Source: Ischnura elegans (taxonomy: Eukaryota > Arthropoda > Insecta > Odonata > Coenagrionidae). Taken from it: a stretch of 64,000 nt of DNA. The stretch covers positions 48,147,111 to 48,211,110 of the forward strand of contig NC_060247.1 in NCBI RefSeq assembly GCF_921293095.1. The letters are read 5' to 3'. Within the stretch, counting starts at the first letter, position 1. Each line of letters opens with the position of its first letter. A program made the translations under genes and the position numbers. Shown here one piece after another: positions 1-10,700 of this stretch. A model generated the notes under the pieces. The model had not been told where the DNA came from. It did no database searches and saw only the letters and a list, made by a program, of their open reading frames with translations.

Positions 1-11
1 ATATGTGTGCC

Positions 12-440
12 GCTGCGATGCAGGCTGCTAGCAGGTGGCAGAGTACCCTGCTGGGAGGTAGCGCTTGGCTTAAATAAGGATTACTAATACCTTATCAAAC
101 GAAGGAAACTTTCCGAACATAGGCCGTTTTAATAGGTGATTAATAAGACATGTTTCCATGAGCTCTGTGCCTCATGCATGCATTGGTAATCTCAGACGAT
201 GTAAATCTCCTATCTACTCATATAGAAACTAGTGACGTAACGTGGAGTGAGATCGCATGGGCGCCAATCTGGCCTTTTTCAAATGCGGTTAAAATTGACC
301 ATTGTCATTCGTCTGAACTGGGATTTCTAAAACCAAATAATTTGTACATTATGAATACACTAATGGTGGGTAACGAATCGCAACCAATGCCTTTCGTTTT
401 CTTTGATGAAGAAAACTGCCCAATTGAGGCAGTGAAGTTA
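12..440 (+). repeat. Interspersed repeat R1, copy 1
   Basis: This block recurs inverted at 15180-15600 and partly at 40163-40453, with roughly 80-85% identity by eye. Shared landmarks include TTAAATAAGGATTACTAATA, GCGCCAATCTGGCC and ATGAATACACTAATGGTGGG. No protein motif is seen. It may be a SINE or the 3' part of a longer retroelement. The left edge may lie outside the window. Confidence 0.8.
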
Positions 441-979
441 ATGAGATTGCAACTAACCTTAAACAAACAACTTACGGTCAGTAATAACTTGAGCGTGAGG
501 TCCGGAGGACGCGCACACGCGCGTCGCGCAGTTGCCCGCCTGTCGTTTGCATGTTTTTGCTGAGCAATCGGAGGTTGAAAAATAAACGGCCCTCGTACCA
601 TTGTATTTCCCAAATTTTACTAGAGCAAAGGTCACCGAGTTATGTGCTGGGGCATTAGAGGTACAATGTTCCACGCCTAAGAACCATAGCCTGTCTGGAA
701 CCCTCTTCATTATCAAATTAACGTATACCTACTGGTTATACGCTGGTATTAAATTCAGGACACGTATATGAGAATGAAGTCGAAAAGGTGTTCTTTCAGG
801 GCCAGAGACTGCAGGCTTGGTGGATTGATTTCCAAGGTTATTCTTTTTTCTTGTCATCCCTTATCTTTTAGTCGCAAATGGTGAAATACTTTTATTTTCG
901 CCTCAACAATTAGTTTGGGTTCCGATAATTTGCTTCGCAACAATGATCCTTTCAAACTGAGAAAAGTTGGAGGACTACC
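441..979. other. Intergenic stretch, nothing recognised
   Basis: Downstream of ZC3H14 and beyond repeat R1. I see no conserved reading frame, RNA gene or repeat structure here. Confidence 0.5.
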
Positions 980-1228
980 CAATGGCGTAGCCAGGCATTT
1001 CGTTTGGGGGGGAGGGGTCCAAAACCAGGAGGGAAAAGTTTTGAAAAACAGGGTACTAAGTACAGGGTTTTAAATAATTTGAACACTTTTCATAATCGAA
1101 AAACTTAGACATATTTTGTAAATTCATGATTTTTCAATATTTTGCTTTCTTTTATGAAGGAAAATAATTGTGTTTTTATACTTCGGGGGGGGGGCGTCCT
1201 GGACCCCCCCCCCCAGGCTACGCCACTG
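980..1228. mobile_element. hAT-type MITE with 8-bp target duplication
   Basis: A 249-bp element with ends CAATGGCGTAGCC and the reverse complement of CAGTGGCGTAGCC. It is flanked on both sides by GGACTACC (972-979 and 1229-1236). An 8-bp duplication with CA(G)-type ends is characteristic of hAT transposons. Long G and C runs lie just inside both ends. No coding capacity. Confidence 0.85.
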
Positions 1229-1489
1229 GGACTACCAAATTTCCAAGGAAAGAAAAGCCAAGAGGTCAAAACTAGTCGCTAACGTCAAACCTTAACAAAG
1301 TGAGTTATTCCTGGAATACTTGATGACCAAGTTTCATGTAGTATGAATTTCACCAGGTTTACATGACTGTTTTTGGATCAGTGAAGTTTTAGGGTACTTT
1401 TAAATTGAGCACCTAAGGGGCCAATTACGAACGGCTCACCGGATATGGTGTCGCACCGTCTGGAAGCACGTTTACTGCCCCCCAGCCTC

Positions 1490-1676
1490 TAAAGGCTGTT
1501 TTACACGGGGCACGGAATTGCGCAGGTTAGAGCTGCATTACAGGGGCTATTTTGCCGTCTCACATGCATTCTCGCATGTATTCTAGCATTCACCGCTTTA
1601 CACGACGCAATTGTGAGTGAGCCTTCACACGTACGTCAGATGGTGCAATTCCGTGTACCGTGTAATACGGCCTTAA
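1490..1676. mobile_element. MITE with about 32-bp inverted ends
   Basis: The left end reads AAAGGCTGTTTTACACGGGG followed by CACGGAATTGCGC. The reverse complement of the right end reads TAAGGCCGTATTACACGGTA followed by CACGGAATTGCACC. About 187 bp with no coding potential. Superfamily not assigned because no clean target duplication was found. Confidence 0.75.
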
Positions 1677-2659
1677 GAGTGGCCGCCAGTCGGAGCCACA
1701 CCACGGCTAAAGGAGTAGAGAGAGTGGACGTTTAACTTTTTCGGGTCGAGCTGGTGTTTTTAAAGCAAAATATCTGACGATAGAGGCACGGAAGCCCTCA
1801 TATTTCGTGTTACTTATAACATTAATGTCTGAGTAAGCGCATAAAATGTAAAAGTGGAGCAGTGAAACCAAAAATTTTATAATACCTAAATAACATCGTT
1901 GTAGCAGCCTGAGCCACGGCCATTGGAGGTGGATATGTTAATTGTAAGTTGATGCTACTGACGGCACCTCATTCATTTATTTTAACAGAAAAATTTTCCT
2001 GTTTTCTAATGTCTAATATTCTTATTTACAATAACTTCATCCATTTCTTAATAGATACTGGAAAATTCATCGTTTAGGACTGCCTGTGCTTGTATTGTAA
2101 GGTGAATACGACTTTTACTCGCTGCATAGAGATTTCAACGAACATCTTTTGAGTCAAATTAGTGTTATTTTCAACATGACAATCCCCGTTAATCACAATG
2201 CCAGTGGCTTATGTCGGCCATTTTATTTGAGTGTGGCCCATAGCAAGAGACAACTGACTTCATTCCTTGAGCCACTCAATGCTCTCCACCCCTCCAATAA
2301 CTTTCCTTTGAAACTCGTACGTCACTCAATCCACTTCCTAGACCTGAGAACTTCCCTTAAAGAATATAGGCATAATTCTGCAATTTACCGAAAAGTACCT
2401 TTATAGAAGTACTTATCTCCCCAATGTCAAACAATCCCTACCCTCACAAGATTGCTGCAACTAACTCTATATGAAACAGATTACTTTCAATACCTGTGTC
2501 TGAAGCGAGCTTAGATCAATAAATAAATGTAATAAAACCAATACGTTTTAATAACAGCTATAGTGAACATATTGTCCAAAAACTATTAGCCAGGTTTATG
2601 CCGGTCAAATTGGCCATTCATTTAAAACTCTTGCCGATAAACATGAAGGAGTGCAAGAT
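1677..2659. other. Intergenic stretch, nothing recognised
   Basis: AT-rich unique-looking DNA between two MITEs. Short open frames here lack conserved motifs. No RNA gene seen. Confidence 0.5.
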
Positions 2660-2916
2660 CAGGGGTGGATACATTGGAGGGCATGGGCCCTCCCCCCCTT
2701 GAGGGACCGACACATTGATAAAACATTGCAGAACTGCAATTGTAACTTTTTACATCAAATTTGACATTGTCTTGTACATGTGTATAATCAGTTTAAATAA
2801 AACTTTCTTAAAATCTGCACGTGACTTGATTACATATCTTTTTATTACGATAAAAGTACACGTAGCTCAAGGCATGTTTGGCGTCGCCCCTCGAGTTTTT
2901 TCTATATCCGCCGCTG
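2660..2916. mobile_element. hAT-type MITE with 8-bp target duplication
   Basis: A 257-bp element with left end CAGGGGTGGAT and right end ATCCGCCGCTG, inverted to each other with two mismatches. TGCAAGAT flanks it on both sides (652-659 within the 2-kb line, i.e. 2652-2659, and 2917-2924). It has a G-rich/C-rich segment just inside the left end, as in the 980-1228 element. Confidence 0.85.
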
Positions 2917-3911
2917 TGCAAGATTGGAAGACTTCAAATCACATTTTTCTAAGCACCTCATTGAATCCAGCTATAAGTGTGATTTTAACATTTATTCAAC
3001 AGAAGTGTTTAACTGGATGTTCAAGAAATTTTTGAAATCATTACATGCTCTCTTGCACCTTATATCCACTAGTTCAGATTTCATTAATTACAGGTCTAGT
3101 TAGCAACTTTGCTCCTATGCCTCATATTGGGCTGGATCACCAAGCTGATTCACATAGCTTAGAATCAAGAATCCTAGGGTTCCACTACTGAGCACAAAAT
3201 GAATAATGCATTAAGCCTCGCAATGAATCATTCCTTGTACTGCTGAACTCAATTTCATCTGCTTTCAATCACGTCAACTTGAAAAAGCAATAGATGATCT
3301 ATGAATCAAAAATAATAGCCGAAATAAAGTAACATAATAACTCTTCAGTTTAATTACTTCCATTCTACAGTTGTTAATTTTACTGACCATTGTACATAAA
3401 TGACAAATTATAACAAGGAGAAACAATTAAACAAAGAAGGAAATTTTGACTCATCTACTTTTGTTTTCTTGTAATGATTGCATTTTCTCGCAAATGAACC
3501 ACCTCATGACTACATAAAATGGAAATAATATATGTATGTATTGTTAAAAAAAAATATTTTTTTAAAAATTCGTTTCCCTAACAAGCGTTGGAATTTGTGA
3601 TAAAATAAATGAATTTCCATTACCCTGTTATATGTGGAGACATTTCTTACTCGCCTTTTATTTATCTTGTGACAGTTATAGCAAGCAAAAGGAGCAACCA
3701 TGCTTCAGAACCATTTAAAATGTATTTCAGAATAAATACACGTGAACAACACACATTCCATCACGGAGACCAATATAGCCACTTCTATCACATCATAAAA
3801 TATTTCCAACTCCACATTGGCTTGGCCCAAACAGTTAATGACTAATTCTCATTGTAAAATTAGCATGATTCAAACCTTCTCCCACAAGAAAGTTCCATAA
3901 CCAATAGCTAA
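2917..3911. other. Intergenic stretch beyond the likely ZC3H14 3' end
   Basis: AT-rich DNA without recognisable features. Extra minus-strand AATAAA hexamers near 3.66 kb could serve as alternative ZC3H14 3' ends. Confidence 0.4.
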
Positions 3912-3917
3912 TTTATT
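3912..3917 (-). terminator. Candidate poly(A) signal of ZC3H14
   Basis: This is the first AATAAA hexamer on the minus strand after the ZC3H14 stop, about 735 nt downstream. A 0.7-kb 3' UTR is plausible. AT-rich DNA produces such hexamers by chance and further ones occur nearer 3.66 kb, so this is only a candidate. Confidence 0.3.
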
Positions 3918-4651
3918 TTAATACATAACTTAGGCACCAATCTAGTAGCACTATCAAAGAAGGCACTCATAAACCTTCACTAAAAGCCACAATGAGTTTC
4001 GAAAGACGAAGGTAGATAAATCTTTTCTATGCTTATCGTCATAAATGTGTGTGAGGAAATTTGTCGGATTGGATTACCATGGTGACAGTAAGATTTTAAA
4101 AATCTTATACTATGAAAAGTGATGGAGTTAAAATGAAAACCAGAATGTACACAGAGACAGTAAAAAGAAGTTGACTGACCATATCAACAGTCAACTTTTA
4201 ACCGCCATCAATCCCATTAACAGGACATACAATTAACAGATGGTTCTACCAACTTGAGAGGAGATTTTTTTAAACCGCAAGAGGACTTGTGTATCACACC
4301 CTCACGAGTCACATCAGTGAGGGTAGCAAAAACATAAGCTACTACAATAAATACAAAGTTCACCACTTTTGACTTGCTTCACAATAAGAGCCCTACATTT
4401 TACCAATAAATAATGCAATCCATACTTGAACTTCATAAGTAGATACAAAATTTTTAAGCATATCCAATGAAATAAGTCAAGATTACAGGAAAGGTAGGGA
4501 CAGAAAGACAAAAGACTTTTGTCACTGTCAAAAACTAATTGCAAAGGTGGCAACCCTGTACAATAGTGCATACAAAATTACGTCCTCGTAGAAGTGATTT
4601 TGAGTCTTCCTCAGACCACTTTTTGGTAGCAGCACAAGTGCAGATGATCCC

Positions 4652-4762
4652 TCAGGCTTTGGCTGGGCACACCCACTTCAGTTTCTCTTTGGAAGGGATG
4701 GGCTCACGCTCATGCATGAATGGGCAGTCATACTTGTTACAGGCATTTCCAAATCGGCATGG
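4652..4762 (-). CDS. ZC3H14: ZC3H14 exon 13 (zinc finger 5 and stop)
   Basis: Terminal exon after a CTGTAG acceptor. It reads PCRFGNACNKYDCPFMHERE and ends LKWVCPAKA with TGA at 4654-4652. Finger 5 ligands are C938, C944, C949 and H953. The tail LKW matches the conserved end of ZC3H14 proteins. Confidence 0.95.
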   Translation of the reverse strand, partial: PCRFGNACNKYDCPFMHEREPIPSKEKLKWVCPAKA

Positions 4763-7700
4763 CTACAGAGAAATGGAAATTTAAAATTAAGACATTGAAA
4801 TGAAACTGAAATATAATCAGGACTGGGCAAAATACAGGTCAAGGAGTATCTGAAATACAAAATACCACTCCAATTTTATATGAAATAAAGAATACCTTTG
4901 ACTAGGGTATTTGAAAAACAAACTACAAAATAGTATTATAAATACCTTTTAAATTCAAAACATTTGTATAGAAACTAATGGATGTTAAAAAAAAAATATA
5001 GCCTGCCTTGACACGTTATGGATAGTTGTAAAGATGAGGAAAAGAATTCAAACAAAAAGTAAGAAATCTCTGACGTAATACGCTACAGAAGTTTTATCAG
5101 AGCTGCTTCTAAAGAATTTTACCTAAGTATTTTTTAAATTTAAAATGGGAAAATACCAGAAGTCTGAATTTGAAATACAAAAATACAAGATACATTCAGG
5201 TCGTGCATTTGAAATACCAAAAACAAATGACAAATGCATTTAAAGTATGTATTTTAAAATACTTCCATTAGAAATACTGCCCAGCCCTGAATGTAATATT
5301 GGCCACCGGTTATTTTCAAGCTTGCTCACTTTTACTTAACACAAATTTTCTGAAATAGAAACCCTCTTATGAATATAAATTTAATACAGGCACCAACACA
5401 TATACATTTAATGCTTGAGTAGTCGCGGAGTGCACCACTGGATACATTTTTCCAAGTAGCTTTTCTATCCATGCTAAAATCAACTATCAAAAAACAAGTC
5501 ATCCAAAAAATATGTTTCTAAGGTATAAATCAAGTTTTATTCTCATTGGACTCACCATTAAGGATTAAACCATCGAGGATAACCTTTGGAAACAATAGTT
5601 CGGATGGCACAAAGTGTGTCTGGCTCCCCATGTGAGGAAATTAGAATCTTTTTCAGCTAGCTCTTTCCTAACATCAATGTTCATGTATTAGTTTTCTGCA
5701 AATGAGATTACTTTTTTTTCAAATGCAAATCTAGATCTGCACAATGGTTTTACATTAAAATGCTATGCAACCCGCAATTCACCATCGATTAACCCTATTT
5801 CACCACCAAAAGATGTGAAAAAGACGCTGTTTTCAGTAAAAACTGCAGAAGTTACACGAGAAAACACTTGAGACACAGACAGGGGCAGGTTAAGGGGTGG
5901 GGAAGAGAAGACCAATCTACCACCCCTACCCTGCAATGCTTACAGATAAAGATAAAATTGGTGCATAATCATAGACACGGTTTTCCAATCCAAATATTTA
6001 GCTCACCAATTAAATATACAATAATTATGTGTTTCAAGTATCTAATTTCGGAGGGGGTTCGAAACCCTTGATGCCCCAAGCGTCGAACCCTGGACACAGC
6101 CTTATATACGTCACACTAGTTCCTTTGTCCTCAACAATCAGATGTTCGTAGCGTAGACATCACTTGAAAATGATGTGTCAACATTGAAACCGGTAGACCA
6201 AATTAAAAAAGAGTGGAAATTACTACAGATGTTTGCATAATTGATATTGCTGAATTGCCACAAAGTGAACACGTCAACAATCAATCTGGTTTGTAGCGCG
6301 TTCTTCTCTAGAAGAAGAGAGTTGATGGCTTTGCTGACGCCACATTTTTTTTATTTTTCGAGACAAGGAGCATTAAAACAGACAATCGACACTATAAAAA
6401 AAAATGCACAAAAAATCGCCCACTCGAATTATTGGCCCGGATAACGCAAATCGGGAATCCTGCCAAAGGCGAAATGCACGTTCCCTCAAGAGGGACGGTG
6501 GCTTTTTTTTCCTACCAAGCGGCAACCACGTCGCGGCCGCATAATAAGGCACAACTCGACCGAAGAAGATCAGAAAGGGTGTGCGAAGTGGATGGAACGA
6601 GAGAATGCAGACGGCCATAATAATGTCCTCCACACCGCCGACGCTCGCCGGGGACAAGGGGGAGAGGCCCTTAAGAAAGGCCGACAACAGCCCATCGGGA
6701 CGATTCCGGAATCACTCCAGAACCCACGGAAGCATGGTGCCGAGATGCGGTGGGAACGAATTTCCGCCGATGGAATCGGCCGGCCGATTCTTCGAGTTTC
6801 CTCGAGGACACCCAAAATAACATTCCCGGAGGCGAATGTGTGACACGTAGTGATGGGTCACTTCGAAAAATACCACGATTATTTTCGAAAATTACCCTGA
6901 CCTTTGAAATTTTTCTTAAGTTTTGGTAGTCTTTAGAAGTAATATAATATATTCATCGCCACACTTCTCAATTCGCTTGAGTGGCTACGTATTTTTAAAT
7001 CAAGGTGTTTGGTACTCGCCATGCAGATATTTTAATTTAATTTAGTAGTTGAGATTTTTATGCGTAAGAATATTCGTGTAGCTCCAATTAGCACATGGCT
7101 TGCAGATAGACAAACTTGGAGCGGTAAATAGGCGGAATAAACGTTTCAGCAGCTATTTTCCATTTTATTAATTTTAAAATGCTCAACCCTAGATAAAATC
7201 AGTTAGGTATAATTTAGGAAAACTATTTTCCCTCCTATGATTTTATTGCCTTTCATTTACCAGTAATTCCAACAAAAAATTATTTACAAAAGAAAGTTAA
7301 CTCGAGTGAGAATTGCTGTATCTATAGTAGCCACCTCTTACAAAACGCCACGACGCGGGCGGGACCGTCGCGACGGTCCCGCCCGGAAACTTTCCAAAAA
7401 TCCTTCAAGAGAAAATGTCTTCCACGGATTTCCGATGACTTCCACGAGACTCATTTCCATGATAAGATGCAACGTGATGGGGCAATTTCTGCGAAACAAG
7501 GCCTACTCCAGCATCAAATCACACAAAAACGTCGATTTTCAAAGGATGCCATTATTGCTCTCAGTCAGTCCACAACTTCGACAGCATCCCCATCCTTCAA
7601 TCTCGACCCTCGCCTCTCTCTATCAAAAAAAAAGTGTCGTCCATCTAGGGTATGAATAGATTTCGACGATCTCAATTCTAATCGTATTTTTTCCTCGGGT

Positions 7701-10700
7701 AGTCCCATTTTGTTCCTACAGATTTATAGCCATGCAAATTACATTGAGTTAAAAGTTAGTGTTTCCGAAAAGATGAAGCAGCGACAAAAAACACTTTTAA
7801 ATTATTAATTTACGAGTTAAGAGGATTTCCCTAATTTCCATTATTTCATACACAATTTCGACATGTATTTACTCACAACTTGTTTTTGCTATGCGTATAT
7901 GAGATGCTGGATCGCCAATATTTAATTGGAACATCATTCACGATGCCGAAGTAAAACTGCGGTAAGATACGAAATGGAATCTTTATTGAACTACTCTAAC
8001 ATACTTCACGATCGGATGTGAAGGAGAAACCTATGACAGGGGGAAGGGAATTTTCTAACTTGAAGTGCTCAGAATGTCAAGGCCGAAACTTTGATGATCT
8101 TAAGTGCAGGGGAACCTCCAGCAAGTGCTTGACGTGGCGAAGCCACAAAATTCTCGTGAGCTTCGCCTTTCCACCGAGATCAACTCTTTAGTTACAATAA
8201 CTTTTTGAACGGCATCCTTAGCATAATTCATAAACTTGACGCACGTAGCCAGGGGGGGGAAGCCTTCAGATCTTGGGGGCTCCAGCCCCCTCCGAAATTT
8301 TATCCCATGTGACGACTACCCGCGATGCATCTGCTCACGAGACCAGGGGAATCTATTTTCAGACCCTCCACTTTCCTATATAGTTACACTGCACACTGCG
8401 TGCCACTAATCAACGATGAGTTTAACTTTCAGGTTTATGTAAACGAAATAAAAAGATGATTTAGCTAAATACATGGTTTTCCGATGGCTGCGAAATGACA
8501 ACAAAATATAAGAATAGGCAACCCGCATACCACCTCCCCTCCGAAATACAATTTCTGGTAATGCACTTTGCAGACGTCGAAATTGCGCCACTTAAATATC
8601 TCGAAGAGTTCGATGTATAAGCCTGCTCCGAAGGTGAAATACGGTCGCGCACCCCCCTCGTAGAAATGTCCGAGAGGCACAGGGAAACTCAGGACCCCTT
8701 CATGTCCCTCATGCTGGAAACGAGGGTCAAACGGGCGAACTGCTACCAGGACGAGCGCACGCTACTTTTCCCCCAAACTAAGCAGGCCCCTCTGCCTTCA
8801 CGAAGTCCACGATCCTCCGGCAGGAACCTGAACGACCTGGTGGGTTGCGGGCACGGACTCATATAAGAACTCAAGACTGCGATCCTTTTCAAACATCTTT
8901 GAGACTGGCCCAATGTGAAATATGCACAGTTTTGTTAAAGTACTAGAATAAGGTCATTATCTCAAATATATTCGCCGAATATTTCGCAAATGAATGATGC
9001 GTTTAGCTGAGTTATGAGTCTTTAAGAATTAATCTTCATCGGCTGCTTGAAAACACGACAAAAATTAGGATTATACTTTAGAGTAGTGATAACAACATAT
9101 ATATTTTCGGTGTGTCTATTGTTTCTTAAAATTTTTAATTTAATGTTGAAACTTTCAAACTTATGTAAAAGTTTAGTTTTCGGTCAAAAAAATTTGAAAA
9201 AAATCAGGATGGTAGAACGTAATAGTATTTACACTTTGAAATCAAGAATCACGATTTTTCACAAATAAAAACTGGAGACATGGTTAAAAAACTAAAAATC
9301 GTGTTTCAAATTTTTTTGGTGTTATTTTCCATTGTTAAGGCCTGAAACTTTGGGGAAAGATATAATATTGGATGCACTTTTAAGATTTTTTATTTTTCAC
9401 TTGGGTAATAAATTGGGTCGCTAAGGCGTTGTTGAAACAAATAAATGGGATTGTTTGGGGAGATGTGGAAAGATTAAATGAAAATAAGTTGATTGGAGAT
9501 TGTGATCAACGTTACACACCTACATCATTAGCTTAATGGAATAAGTTTATTGCAGTATGGATATTCAATAGAAAAACGTATGAAAACCATATAAATCGTG
9601 TATAGTGCCCAATCCGTGTATATGTACCGTGTATAATTACCTCTATTTTCTCACCAGAGAAGGTTTTTGCTTGTGTCCCAATGGACAAAAATAAGAGAAG
9701 AAAGTGGTCGATGACCTACGGAATGGAGTTACACACTTTATCTACATTTTTAACGGGATATTTTTCAACGTAAGTCACTCTTAAATCAGGGTTACCGGGT
9801 TTTATAAAATTGCAAGTTTTTCTCGGATGGCCACCAAATTTAGAATGTACCACTCATTTCACTTCGTGAACAACCCTAGATATATACCTATTAGTCTGCC
9901 CATCGTACGATTAAATATAAAGGAAGGTGGCTTTTCACAAGAATATTTACTGATTACAATTAAAACATGGGGAAAAATAAAGATTATGTGAGGTAAGGAT
10001 TTTGGAAAGGTAAACTCAACATTTGCTATTGTGATGCCCAAAACTTTTTCTGCATGTCAATGCAAAACCTAAAATTTCGACTCATTTTTGCAGTTGAAAT
10101 CAGGTACTCAAGTAAATATGGCATACATAGTACTTGAACATTATTTCTGTGTCTATCAAATACTTTTTAATTACCTTTTAACGATCATTTGGATCTCAAC
10201 TTTCCGGCCTATTTGGGAAAACTACTTAAGTCCCATTCGGTAGGTTACAAAGTAAATACATATGATAAATTTTCAACTAGCAATGATTCTTTTGAATCTT
10301 AATGGACAATAAATAAATATTTTAAAACGTTGGTAATATAATTTTTATAAATCGCATAATTAATTACTTGCTACCTTCTACTCCACGCATCGCAGTATGG
10401 ATGAAGCAATGATTGCTTATTCAGGAAATCAGCCGTCATAAGGGAGTCCACCAAAGGTAAACTGTAGTATGTATTTTGCCTTCTTAAATCCCTCTTAAAT
10501 CAATTCGTTTTTTCATTGATAATATTTTACTTCGATATCCTGCAATCAAGGCGCTATCGCTCTACTCTCTTAGGGAAATGCATTGTGTACCATACGGTAA
10601 TGTCAGAAGGCGTTTCAGGTCACGTGACTTCAAGTGATATTCAAGCACTTTTAATTAGCATTAAATGATGATTGCGTAGTACTAGGAGTTTTGGCTTACA

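Noticed and set aside
6373-6843. Coding gene in the GC-rich island
   Set aside because: Several frames overlap on both strands because of high GC. No start context, splice sites or recognisable motif supports one.
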